This document shows, piece after piece, positions 1 to 7,807 of a stretch of DNA of 14,007 bases; the stretch's first letter is position 1; every line of letters starts with the position of its first letter. The stretch covers positions 1-14,007 of the forward strand of contig JANWJO010000163.1 in the NCBI GenBank assembly GCA_025449435.1, read 5' to 3'. Below the pieces are notes generated by a model that was given only the letters and a program-made list of their open reading frames with translations, made no database searches and had not been told where the DNA came from. The translations under genes and the position numbers were made by a program. Source of the stretch: Chloroflexota bacterium. Its GTDB lineage: Bacteria; Chloroflexota; UBA4733.

Positions 1-1124
<1,124 letters not shown>

Positions 1125-1131
1125 AGCATTT

Positions 1132-1136
1132 CTCCC
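1132..1136 (-). promoter_or_regulatory. Ribosome-binding site deciding the TTG start of the DUF1156 gene
   Basis: On the minus strand GGGAG is followed by the 7-nt spacer AAATGCT and then TTG at 1124. An out-of-frame ATG overlaps the spacer and does not match the family protein, so TTG is the start. Confidence 0.6.
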
Positions 1137-1174
1137 TGGGGGCGCTGTGCCTGAGCGGCAGAGGCAGGGAGGCA

Positions 1175-1180
1175 AGTATA
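1175..1180 (-). promoter_or_regulatory. Possible -10 box for the DUF1156 methylase
   Basis: TATACT on the minus strand, about 50 nt before the TTG start, is the best A/T-rich hexamer in the 161-bp divergent gap. No convincing -35 box is seen at 16-18 nt spacing. The opposite strand reads TATACA at 1177-1182, so it could also serve the DUF559 gene. Confidence 0.25.
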
Positions 1181-1230
1181 CAGAGTGGGGAATGGAGGTG
1201 GGGGAAATTGGAGGGGAGCGACGACGGAGG

Positions 1231-1275
1231 TTGACCCCCCTGCCGTCCCCCCCAACGGGGGGACGTTGCGCCGGA
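1231..1275 (-). repeat. Class A palindromic repeat upstream of the DUF559 gene
   Basis: On the minus strand it reads CGGCGCAACGTCCCCCC, a GTTG loop region, then GGGGGGACGGCAGGGGGGTC. This is nearly identical to the class A copies at 151-199, 1690-1738 and 7733-7781. On the plus strand its end runs directly into GGAAAGG, which serves as the ribosome-binding site of the gene starting at 1286. Confidence 0.8.
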
Positions 1276-1285
1276 AAGGTGTGGA

Positions 1286-1672
1286 GTGAACCCGAATCGG
1301 CCCAAGCTCGTCAAGGGGCAGATCATCGATCCTGAGAAGCTGGAGCTGGCGCGTGCCATGCGCCGCGCCATGACCCCAGCAGAAGCTACCTTGTGGCGCC
1401 AGTTGCGCCAGCACAGGCTGGCTGGTCATCTCTTCCGGCGGCAACAGATCGTCCTTGGTTTCATTGCTGACTTCTACTGCGAGCAGGCGAGCTTAGTGGT
1501 GGAGGTCGATGGAGGCGTACACATCGAGCACCGCGAAGAGGACGCTGCTCGCGACGAACTGTTCACCAGCCAGGGGCTGCGAGTCCTGCGCGTCACCAAC
1601 GACGAGGTGCGCTATCGCCTGCCAGAAGTCCTCGCTCGCATCCTTGCCGCATGCCTCCCACCCACCGACTGA
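1286..1672 (+). CDS. DUF559 domain protein (VSR/PD-(D/E)XK endonuclease-like)
   Basis: 128 residues, the usual length of stand-alone DUF559 proteins. Residues 20-60 hold the family motif [20 protein letters not shown], followed by the nuclease-like core: D62 in IADFYC, E73 and D75 in [10 protein letters not shown], then [20 protein letters not shown]. This pattern resembles very-short-patch-repair and PD-(D/E)XK nucleases; cleavage activity is not proved for most members. The start is GTG at 1286 with GGAAAGG about 7 nt upstream, partly supplied by the abutting class A repeat. It is divergent from the DUF1156 methylase (161-bp gap), so the two could share regulation. It converges on the phage cassette to its right. 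Confidence 0.88.
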   Translation: MNPNRPKLVKGQIIDPEKLELARAMRRAMTPAEATLWRQLRQHRLAGHLFRRQQIVLGFIADFYCEQASLVVEVDGGVHIEHREEDAARDELFTSQGLRVLRVTNDEVRYRLPEVLARILAACLPPTD

Positions 1673-1689
1673 AGGTCCACCTCGCTACT

Positions 1690-1738
1690 CCCGGCGCAAC
1701 GTCCCCCCCTTGGGGGGGACGGCAGGGGGTCCGTAACC
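1690..1738 (+). repeat. Class A palindromic repeat in convergent gap, copy 1
   Basis: Reads CCGGCGCAACGTCCCCCCC, TT, GGGGGGGACGGCAGGGGG, then GTCCGTAACCC, a tail also found at the class B end inside the methylase gene (243-254). It can fold into a strong C/G hairpin. With the next copy it fills the gap between the convergent DUF559 and 130-aa phage genes and may act as a bidirectional transcription or mRNA-end barrier, although no T-run follows. Confidence 0.8.
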
Positions 1739-1761
1739 CGGCAGCACGCAGGCCGCGCTCT

Positions 1762-1810
1762 CCCGGCGTAACGTCCCCCCGAGACGGGGGGACGACAGGG
1801 GGGTCGTCTC
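1762..1810 (+). repeat. Class A palindromic repeat in convergent gap, copy 2
   Basis: Reads CCCGGCGTAACGTCCCCCC, GAGAC loop region, GGGGGGACGACAGGGGGGTCGT. It is in direct orientation to the copy at 1690 and inverted relative to the copy at 7733-7781 beyond the other end of the phage cassette. The stem CCCCCC/GGGGGG ends 6 nt before the stop codon of the 130-aa phage gene. Confidence 0.8.
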
Positions 1811-1815
1811 CCCCC

Positions 1816-2208
1816 TCACGAATACTGCAACTTGAACGTAATTTGCAGGGAGTCACCTGCACTCAACGGGATGCCCGTGAAGTCTGCCTTTTGATACAAG
1901 TTGCCGCCGGAAGACGCATCGAAGCGCCCAGCATTGGTCACCGTGGCCCCCCCGGCGGGCGCCGTAAACGTGCCGGCGCACTGGTCCGTATCGTTGGTCA
2001 AGGTGGTGGTCACCTGGCTACCGGCGCCGGCAACCCGCGCGTAGCCGCTCCAAGTGCCGGTGGTGAACTCGGTAAACAGCGTGGTATCGCCCACGGCGCT
2101 CGTGCCAGCACCCGAGCCGATGCCGATGTACTGCGGTTTCGCTGAGGTTGCGCCACTGCACAAGCCGCTGGTGATCGCCTTGCCGGTCGTGTTATAGACG
2201 CTCGCCAC
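1816..2208 (-). CDS. Phage-type beta-rich structural protein (fibre/decoration-like)
   Basis: 130 residues, last gene of the head cassette. The sequence is rich in Gly, Thr and Ser. It has the pattern PQYIGIGSGAGTSAVGDTTL near the N-terminus and NAGRFDASSGGNLYQKADF followed by LSAGDSLQITFKLQYS at the C-terminus. This resembles small phage virion proteins of the fibre or decoration kind, but I cannot name the family. The start is GTG at 2208, supported by AAGGAGGT 8 nt upstream. That site lies inside the preceding gene, so the two genes overlap by 17 bp and are probably translationally coupled. Two class A repeats lie just downstream. A virion surface role is inferred. Confidence 0.65.
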   Translation of the reverse strand: MASVYNTTGKAITSGLCSGATSAKPQYIGIGSGAGTSAVGDTTLFTEFTTGTWSGYARVAGAGSQVTTTLTNDTDQCAGTFTAPAGGATVTNAGRFDASSGGNLYQKADFTGIPLSAGDSLQITFKLQYS

Positions 2209-2386
2209 GGCCTACCACCTCCTTCACTTTGCTCGTCACTGCTTTCACCGCGCGTTGAGCGCCGCATCGGGTACCCCTTGGGTGCTTGGAGTCGGCGATG
2301 ACGCCCAACTCCTCGACACGCCCATCAGCCCGGACGATCCTGGCCTCCACGGTCAGGCGCTTGATCTGGCCCCGCGCTGCTGGCAT
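2192..2386 (-). CDS. Small phage-cassette protein of unknown function
   Basis: 64 residues, basic, beginning MPAARGQIKRLTVEARIVRA and continuing with DGRVEELGVIADSK. Two tandem ATGs occur; the second (2386) lies 5 nt after AGGAGG and is preferred, the first (2389) being only 2 nt away. The frame stays open upstream to 2437, but that extension has no ribosome-binding site. It overlaps the following 130-aa gene by 17 bp and follows the DinB-family gene after about 100 bp. I recognise no family; the place and strand say it belongs to the phage cassette. Confidence 0.6.
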   Translation of the reverse strand: MPAARGQIKRLTVEARIVRADGRVEELGVIADSKHPRGTRCGAQRAVKAVTSKVKEVVGRGERL

Positions 2387-2486
2387 CATCCCCCTCCTAC
2401 TGCTGCGCCGCACGACGGCAAAGGCACATGGGAACAAGCAAAGGCATGCCCGCGGAATGATCTACTGGGTCAGAGCCGTGAACGGG

Positions 2487-2990
2487 TCAAACAGGCTGCT
2501 GCGCTACCGCCGTCTGCACGCTGGCGAAGTGCGCGCGCACGTGCTGGATCAACACGCGGGCAATGACCCGCTCGGTACTCAGGGGGAAGCCGGGTTGCAC
2601 CTTCGCCAGGTCGGCGTCGGTGAACGCTTCCACCACTGCGCTCACGTGCGCGCCGTTTTCGCGCAGGAGCGCGAGCACCTCATCCCTACTGGCATCTGCG
2701 AACGTGGCTGCGTGTTCCAGATTGGCCTGGTTTCCCTGATCTCTGGTGAGCGTCACGACACGCGGCAATGGCAAATCGTGCGCAATCGCCTCGATGAGCT
2801 TGGCAATCTCGGCGTGCCCCACTGCGATATGGTGGGCCGTCGCCGCGACCGTCCAGCCCTCGTCGCTGGTGTGTGCCTGCCACTGCGCTGCGGAATAGCC
2901 AGCAATCGCCTCGATCACTGCGTCGTTGAGCGTGCGGAATTCAGCGGCGAACTCCTGCGCCCGCGCGCTGACTCGCTCATCCTGCGGCAT
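2487..2990 (-). CDS. DinB-family (four-helix bundle) protein
   Basis: 167 residues, the normal length for a DinB/YfiT-like domain. The helix AEFRTLNDAVIEAIAGYS leads to W46-TVAATAH53-H54-IAVGHAEI, the first metal-ligand helix. The C-terminal helix VLIQH150-VRAH154-FASV carries the HxxxH pair, so the three-histidine metal site of the superfamily appears intact. Members include damage-inducible proteins and thiol (bacillithiol/mycothiol) transferases; the substrate here is unknown. I start it at ATG 2990 because the domain begins there; the open frame to 3263 translates to low-complexity sequence antisense to nothing useful and overlaps the upstream gene. It sits on the same strand between head genes, which is odd for this family: a moron or cargo gene is possible. 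Confidence 0.75.
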   Translation of the reverse strand: MPQDERVSARAQEFAAEFRTLNDAVIEAIAGYSAAQWQAHTSDEGWTVAATAHHIAVGHAEIAKLIEAIAHDLPLPRVVTLTRDQGNQANLEHAATFADASRDEVLALLRENGAHVSAVVEAFTDADLAKVQPGFPLSTERVIARVLIQHVRAHFASVQTAVAQQPV

Positions 2991-3039
2991 TGCCCAACGC
3001 GCTCCCAGCTGTCCCCAAGGTGCTATCCAGTGCAGTCGC

Positions 3040-3348
3040 TCATACTGTAGCGCGCCGCTTCCGCTCTGCTGCCCACATCTCATACCGTGCCCGTAATTCG
3101 GCCACGTCTGCACCCACAAAAGGCCGCCGCCGGATGTGGAACATGGGCGCCTGCCGGGCGGCACGTTCGCCAAAGCTGGCCATCTCATCTGGCAATGTAA
3201 TAATCCCCCCACGCGGCTGGAAGGTCCGGCCATCCGGCGCTTCCAACCCAGCGTGTGGGTCATCAGTCGTTAGTTCCACCAACGTACTCCTTGTCGAGCA
3301 CGGTAGCGCGTGCCGGCAGCGACCACCCCAGCGCAACCGGCACGTCAC
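3040..3348 (-). CDS. Phage head-cassette protein of unknown function
   Basis: 102 residues directly after the major capsid gene. The capsid stop codon overlaps this gene's ribosome-binding site (TAAGGAG), followed by GTGGTG; the second GTG (3348) has the better 6-nt spacing. The middle reads GRTFQPRGGIITLPDEMASF, a likely beta hairpin. The C-terminus is a basic helix, DVAELRARYEMWAAERKRR. Its position just downstream of the capsid gene suggests a head-completion or capsid-associated role, but I do not recognise the family and this is inference from order only. Confidence 0.6.
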   Translation of the reverse strand: MTCRLRWGGRCRHALPCSTRSTLVELTTDDPHAGLEAPDGRTFQPRGGIITLPDEMASFGERAARQAPMFHIRRRPFVGADVAELRARYEMWAAERKRRATV

Positions 3349-3358
3349 CACCTTCTCC

Positions 3359-4810
3359 TTACTGGTTGTTGATGCCGGTCAACGCCCCCTGGATCAACGG
3401 CAAGTACAGCTTCAAGGTCCCGTACAACCGCACTTCCATCTGCCAGAACGGGCTCGCCTGCGTCGGTGGATAGTCGATCTCGATGTAGTCCTGCGGCAAG
3501 TCCAGCGCCCACACGCTGCCGATGTTGCTCGGCACATACCAGCTCGGCAGCTTGCTGGACAGCGCGAGCAGCGTCCCCTGCGGCAGGTACGGGTGCACGT
3601 TGATCGGCAGTTCCGAACCGGTCACCGCGTTGGTAAACCGCGATACCCGGAAGCCCGCCGTGGCGTTGTTCGGCTCTCCCGGCATCACGAAGTACGGCGT
3701 CCCCGCACCCAGCGTGATGTTGGTCAGCTTCACCGATTCCTGCGCGTTGCACCAAATGCCATCCGGGTCGGCCCGCGCGGCATTCCACAGGTTCTGCAAC
3801 AATGTGCCAATGGCGGCGCTGGTGAGCGTGCCGTTGAGCGCCATGAGCGTCGCGCCCGACCCGCCGAACATCTGCGCGAGCAACCCGTTGTAAGCGAGGC
3901 TATTGGCGCTCGCATCGCTGGCTGGCGGGTTGGCCCCGCTGGAGGCTGCGCTGGTCACGACGAGCGCCTGGCCGTTGGTGATCCACGACAAGCCATTGAG
4001 CGTCGCGCTGGACAACGCCGTGGCCACGTTGGCGGCTGCCACCAGGTAGTAGGTTCCACCGGATGACGTGCTCATGTACAGGCGGTAGCCCAGCACGGGC
4101 TGGCCGCTAGGCGCCACCGGCGTCACCGTGATGCTATTGGTGGTGCCCGCCCCCGTCGTCACGGTCGCCGGCGACGCACTCGGCAAGCTCTCGCCCATCC
4201 CGGTGATCACGGTCTGCTTGAAATAGTAGGCAGTCGTGGCTGGCAGCGCCCCGCCGGTGGTCGCGGTGGTTGGTGTGGCCAGGTTGGGCGCCGCGCCAAC
4301 GGCGCCTGGCGCCTGCTGGCTGGCGGCGGCCGAGCTATTCTGGCCAAACAGGATGCTTTGCTCTTCCTGGATCATCATGGCGCGCAGCAAGTTGGTCACG
4401 GCCAGGCTCTTCAAGTCCTCGAAGCCCATACCCGCCCACTGGCTCTCGAAGGTCACCTTGTCGCCCAGCGCCATGCTCTTGTACACCGCGATGATGTCGG
4501 ACGTGGCCGTGAGTACGGTACTCGCCGCCGACCCTTCGGCCACCCAGCCGTTGAGGTTCGCGGTGTTCAAACCCGTCACCGCCTTGTACTCGACCTGCTT
4601 CCCCTTGCCGGTCTGGCGGGCGGTTACGTTGCGCAGCGGCGTGAGCTGCGGAAACATCACCTTCGCAGGCGCTTCCAGGTTGTAGGCTTGGAAGCCGCTG
4701 GCAACGTTCCAGTCCTTCTGGATGTCGGGGGCGAGCAAGCCCGTCCTGGTCGCTAACCCCTGCTTGAAGGCATCCAGCGTCGCCTGGATCTCCTGGCTAA
4801 ATGCCGGCAT
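3359..4810 (-). CDS. Major capsid protein, HK97 fold, with Ig/Fn3-like insertion
   Basis: 483 residues. Residues 30-160 carry head-protein features: FPQLTPLRNVTARQTGKGKQ (54-72), a glycine-rich stretch around GWVAEGSAAS (88-97), the spine-like helix FEDLKSLAVTNLLRAMMIQE (130-149), then QSILFGQN. Residues about 174-290 form a Thr/Ser/Gly-rich beta domain with YYFKQTVITGMGESLPS and VLGYRLYMSTSSGGTYYLVA, a fibronectin type III or Ig-like pattern. The capsid fold resumes at about 300 and runs to DYIEIDYPP and WQMEVRLYGTLKLYLPL at the C-terminus. Start ATG 4810 has GGAGGGA 7 nt upstream. It follows the protease gene by 29 bp, the canonical portal-protease-capsid order. No delta/scaffold domain is fused here; that role seems to lie in the protease gene's tail. 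Confidence 0.88.
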   Translation of the reverse strand: MPAFSQEIQATLDAFKQGLATRTGLLAPDIQKDWNVASGFQAYNLEAPAKVMFPQLTPLRNVTARQTGKGKQVEYKAVTGLNTANLNGWVAEGSAASTVLTATSDIIAVYKSMALGDKVTFESQWAGMGFEDLKSLAVTNLLRAMMIQEEQSILFGQNSSAAASQQAPGAVGAAPNLATPTTATTGGALPATTAYYFKQTVITGMGESLPSASPATVTTGAGTTNSITVTPVAPSGQPVLGYRLYMSTSSGGTYYLVAAANVATALSSATLNGLSWITNGQALVVTSAASSGANPPASDASANSLAYNGLLAQMFGGSGATLMALNGTLTSAAIGTLLQNLWNAARADPDGIWCNAQESVKLTNITLGAGTPYFVMPGEPNNATAGFRVSRFTNAVTGSELPINVHPYLPQGTLLALSSKLPSWYVPSNIGSVWALDLPQDYIEIDYPPTQASPFWQMEVRLYGTLKLYLPLIQGALTGINNQ

Positions 4811-4839
4811 AGAATGCTCCCTCCTCAGGTCTCTGGTGG

Positions 4840-5778
4840 TTACTGGCCTATCGTCGTCGCGCGCACCATCTGGAGAGCGATTTCCAAGCGTTGCGCCTCG
4901 GTCAAGTTCGGCGCGCTGGCAGTGAGTTGATCCAGGGCCAGCGCCACCTGGCGATCCGGCGTGCCGCCGATCCCCTTCTCCACCGCAAACACCGCACCCT
5001 TTACCGGCGCCGCCAGGCGCTTGACAGCCTCCAGATCAGTGCGTAGTTGCGCAAGGCTGGCCTTGGTCTCGGCGAGTTCGGCGGTGTGGGCCGTCAGGTC
5101 GGGCGCCACGCTCTTGGTGAGGTCGGTCATCGTGGCGAGCTGCGCCGCCAGTGCACGCGCCACCTCGGCTGCGATGAGTTGCTCCAGTTCGGCGCGGCTG
5201 CTGATTCCCCACGATTCTGGGGGTGTGGCTGGCACGGCCGGTGCCGCTTGCTCAGGTTCCCAGGTGCCATCGCCGGCCGCTTTCACCAGCACAAAACGCG
5301 CTGCGTCGTTGGCCGGACGGTCGACCACGCTGACCTCGAGGAGCTGGCCGCCCACAATGCGCCCGCGCGGCGCGGCAGCGTCGGCCACGATTACCGGATT
5401 CTTGATGCCCACCGAGAAGCCGGTATACACCCCTGCTTCCACCTTACGCCAGGCGTCGTCATCCACGATGCGGGCCGACAGGTAGGGACCGGGCTGCGCT
5501 GCAAGGTCCACACGGTCGGCCTTTCCCACCGCCCGCAGGGGGTTGTGCTGCTCCCGGCTGTTGCCGTCGCTCGATAGCCACGGTGGCAGCGCCTGGTGCT
5601 GCCACACCGGGTCGACGATCTGGCCGTTCACATCCGTAGCGGCGCTGGAGATGTAGCCCTCGACGACGCGCTGAGCGGCATCGCGCTTCTCGATGGCGCC
5701 GTACAGGTAGCACACCTCCGGTGCACCACCTGGCAGGATTGGTTCGGCTGGCTGGGTTTGTGTATCCACAGTTGTCAT
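4840..5778 (-). CDS. Prohead (HK97-type) protease with C-terminal scaffold-like domain
   Basis: 312 residues. The protease domain spans about 20-165. Likely catalytic residues are H78 in REQHNPLRAVGKAD and S122 in YTGFSVGIKNP, with E148 in GGQLLEVSVVDRPAND, the order seen in the HK97/herpesvirus protease fold. Residues about 185-312 are a heptad-like helical tail (AELEQLIAAEVARALAAQL, ELAETKASLAQLRTDLEAV) typical of a scaffold domain; the enzyme would cut this away during capsid maturation. ATG 5778 is the only in-frame Met, but AAAGG lies only 1 nt upstream, so GTG at codon 4 (5769) is an alternative. An 81-bp palindromic element separates it from the preceding 73-aa gene. Confidence 0.85.
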   Translation of the reverse strand: MTTVDTQTQPAEPILPGGAPEVCYLYGAIEKRDAAQRVVEGYISSAATDVNGQIVDPVWQHQALPPWLSSDGNSREQHNPLRAVGKADRVDLAAQPGPYLSARIVDDDAWRKVEAGVYTGFSVGIKNPVIVADAAAPRGRIVGGQLLEVSVVDRPANDAARFVLVKAAGDGTWEPEQAAPAVPATPPESWGISSRAELEQLIAAEVARALAAQLATMTDLTKSVAPDLTAHTAELAETKASLAQLRTDLEAVKRLAAPVKGAVFAVEKGIGGTPDRQVALALDQLTASAPNLTEAQRLEIALQMVRATTIGQ

Positions 5779-5793
5779 ACCTTTCTGTAGGAA

Positions 5794-5874
5794 ACCTCAC
5801 CCTCGTCGCCCAATGGGCGCGGCGAAGGCCCCCGCCAGGGGGGACAAGGTGCCCTTTGGGCGCGGGGGTGAGGT
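5794..5874 (+). repeat. Class B palindromic element with predicted four-way-junction fold
   Basis: Terminal inverted repeats ACCTCACCC (5794-5802) and GGGTGAGGT (5866-5874) enclose three small hairpins in series: CGCCC-AAT-GGGCG (5807-5819), CCCCC-GCCA-GGGGG (5829-5842) and GCCC-TTT-GGGC (5851-5861). The outer stem can extend to 12 pairs with one G-U. It fills most of the 116-bp gap between the 73-aa and protease genes. The tail AGGTCCGTTCCC resembles the GGTCCGTAACC end of the copy inside the methylase gene. Confidence 0.75.
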
Positions 5875-5894
5875 CCGTTCCCGCTGGGGAACAG

Positions 5895-6116
5895 CTAGTG
5901 ATCCGCAGACCCCAACAACGCTAACCAGCGTGCTCCGGTGGTCTTCAGCCAGCGGCGTGCTTCACGCGGGTCGCTCACGGTGCCCGGCACACCCATAAGC
6001 GCGTCGTGCAACGCCTGCGCGATCATGGCTGCTGCCAGCGCTGCCTCGCCACGCCCGGTCTGGTCGGCGATGCGCTGGATCTCGCACAGCCGCGCCGAGA
6101 TGCCGCTTCGACTCAT
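5895..6116 (-). CDS. Small helical protein between portal and protease
   Basis: 73 residues, predicted mostly alpha-helical (RLCEIQRIADQTGRGEAALA, MIAQALHDALMGV), ending in REARRWLKTTGARWLALLG. The ATG at 6116 overlaps the portal stop codon in an ATGA arrangement, so it is probably translationally coupled to the portal gene. No family recognised. Position between portal and protease is where small head accessory proteins occur in some phages, but that role is only inferred. Confidence 0.6.
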   Translation of the reverse strand: MSRSGISARLCEIQRIADQTGRGEAALAAAMIAQALHDALMGVPGTVSDPREARRWLKTTGARWLALLGSADH

Positions 6117-7543
6117 GGGTCACCACTATCTGTTGATGCCAGGTGGGGAGGCGTGGCCGCGACGCTCGGTTCCAGCGCCGCTGCGCCGAGCTGCGTGCCG
6201 CGCACCAGGTCGGGCTCGAACAGCACCCGTCCACCTACTACAAACAGCCGTCCGATCCCCGGTGGCTCGCCCCCTTCCTCTTCCACCGCCTGATCGATGC
6301 TCAGCGTGCCATTGCGAATGGCAAAATCGCGCGCCTGCATGGCTTGCAACTGCTCTTCGGTGTCGCCGGTGAGCGTCAAAGTGGCTTGCAGGTCGGGGGC
6401 ACCCAGGTCGTGCCAGATGATGGGATTGAACACTTCATCGCACAGCCAGCGCACCAGCGGCTGTAACGCCTTGCGCCGCAAGATCGTGCTCTGCTCCTCG
6501 GCGATCCCCTTGCCGCCGAGCGACCCGTGCACCGGCTCGAAGCCAAGCTCCAGGGGCGAGAGGTCGAACGCTGCGCAGGTGACCGACATCAGCCAGCGGG
6601 CGAACGAGGCGTCAAACGTGAACGGCTTCAGCAGTTCAAACTTAAAACCTTCAGGCACGAAGTGCAGCTTGTGCAGCGCCCGCGAATCGCCCGCCAGCAA
6701 GCGGTCCCAGTACTCGTTGAATTCTGCCATCTGCGCAGCGGTCCACTCCGCCGGCGCGGTGGCGACACCCTCCGGCAACGTCCCATCGGTGAAGAAGTCG
6801 GTGGTGAACCGCTGGAAACGCAGCGCCAAATTAATGTGGGTGAGGAACTGCTCCACCGGGGAGAAGCCATAGGGACTGTGTACGCGCACGTTCTTGGGCG
6901 CGTACAACAGTTCCTCGGCGTCGAACGACTCGCGCGGCACCCCATACAGGTATTGCTGATAAGCCGGGTCTGGTGGCAGCGGGCGCTCGCCGCGTTCATC
7001 CAGCAGCGGCTTGATGGTGGCGCCATCGAGCAGACGTAGCGCATATAACGAGCCATCTAGCCGCCGCCACTTCCAGATGGATACTGCATCGATCACGAAA
7101 TAGTCTTCGAGCAGCATGCGCAACCAGGCGTGTAGGCTGTGCCGGCGGTCGGGAAAGGCGAAGAATTCCCGCAGCTCCGCAATCTTGGCCTGCTGCTCCT
7201 TGACCACCACGCGGGCCCGGCGCACGTCGGTATCCCGCGCAATGATGTCAAAGCGCATCGCGCATAGTTCGTCCTTGCGCACTTCGATGGCTTTGCGGAC
7301 CAGGTCGTAGGTGTTCGCCAGCCGGCGCAGCGTGTCCAAATCCAGCGGCCGGCTTTCGCCGGGTCCGCTCGGCAAGTTCCAGCCCGGCCGGTATTGGTAG
7401 CTACGCGGCTGCGCGCCGGCGCCAGTATCGAGTGGCTGCGGCGTGGCTGGCAGACCAGGGCCAAACTGGCTGGTGCTCAACTGGCCAGCGGAGCGCTGCT
7501 CTTCACGCCGGACACGCCGGCCGCGCAATGCATTCCAGATCAT
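6113..7543 (-). CDS. Phage portal protein
   Basis: 476 residues from ATG 7543. Features of the HK97-type portal family: LANTYDLVRKAIEVRKDEL (75-93), GSLYALRLLDGATIKPLLDE (164-183), the hallmark region VRVHSPYGFSPVEQFLTHIN (219-238), FTTDFFTDGTLPEGV (246-260), and downstream LSPLELGF and GGKGIAEEQSTILRRKALQP. The portal forms the dodecameric DNA channel at one capsid vertex. The frame is open to a GTG at 7633 and would add 30 residues with two CxxC-like pairs, but that GTG lacks a ribosome-binding site, whereas ATG 7543 has a weak AGG 7 nt upstream and matches family N-termini. It is the first gene of the cassette: no terminase precedes it, the next gene upstream being a ThuA-like host gene. 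Confidence 0.87.
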   Translation of the reverse strand: MIWNALRGRRVRREEQRSAGQLSTSQFGPGLPATPQPLDTGAGAQPRSYQYRPGWNLPSGPGESRPLDLDTLRRLANTYDLVRKAIEVRKDELCAMRFDIIARDTDVRRARVVVKEQQAKIAELREFFAFPDRRHSLHAWLRMLLEDYFVIDAVSIWKWRRLDGSLYALRLLDGATIKPLLDERGERPLPPDPAYQQYLYGVPRESFDAEELLYAPKNVRVHSPYGFSPVEQFLTHINLALRFQRFTTDFFTDGTLPEGVATAPAEWTAAQMAEFNEYWDRLLAGDSRALHKLHFVPEGFKFELLKPFTFDASFARWLMSVTCAAFDLSPLELGFEPVHGSLGGKGIAEEQSTILRRKALQPLVRWLCDEVFNPIIWHDLGAPDLQATLTLTGDTEEQLQAMQARDFAIRNGTLSIDQAVEEEGGEPPGIGRLFVVGGRVLFEPDLVRGTQLGAAALEPSVAATPPHLASTDSGDP

Positions 7544-7703
7544 GGCGTCGCCTGTTCCACAAAGGACACACGCCCACAGCGCAACAATCGTGGTGCTGGT
7601 GGGGCAGTTTGGGCAGCGTGGGGCTGCCGTCACACTATACGTGAACCAACAGGGCCAAACTGCCCGAGATGCTCACGATGCACGGTGAGCTAGCGGTGGT
7701 ATC

Positions 7704-7733
7704 TGCTCCCCTCTCCGGACGGAGAGGGGAGCA
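7704..7733. repeat. Perfect 13-bp inverted repeat (class B hairpin)
   Basis: TGCTCCCCTCTCC and GGAGAGGGGAGCA are exact complements around the 4-nt loop GGAC. The same CCCCTCTC/GAGAGGGG core occurs imperfectly at 207-236 and 11114-11134. It lies between the thuA-like stop and the portal start on the same strand, where it could terminate transcription or protect mRNA ends; no T-run follows on either strand. Confidence 0.8.
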
Positions 7734-7781
7734 GGCACGACCCCCCTGTCGTCCCCCCGGTGGGGGGGACATTGCGCCGAA
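7733..7781 (-). repeat. Class A palindromic repeat at the right edge of the phage cassette
   Basis: On the minus strand it reads TTTCGGCGCAATGTCCCCCC, a CACC loop region, then GGGGGGACGACAGGGGGGTCGTGCC. It directly abuts the 13-bp hairpin and is inverted relative to the two class A copies at 1690 and 1762 beyond the other end of the cassette. Confidence 0.8.
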
Positions 7782-7807
7782 ATCATGGCGCTTTTCGCAC
7801 CTCGCAC

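Noticed and set aside
1690..1810. CRISPR array from repeated C/G units
   Set aside because: Only two units, imperfect, with no regular spacers; the same unit is scattered singly elsewhere.
2991..3263. N-terminal extension of the DinB-family frame
   Set aside because: It overlaps the 102-aa gene, has low-complexity composition and no family similarity; the domain begins at ATG 2990.
5794..5874. Cloverleaf as a tRNA gene
   Set aside because: Arm lengths, the absence of a GTTC-type T loop and CCA-proximal features, and the matching ends of other repeats point to a palindromic element.
7704..7733. Classical Rho-independent terminator
   Set aside because: The stem is excellent but no T-run follows on either strand; kept as a repeat hairpin instead.
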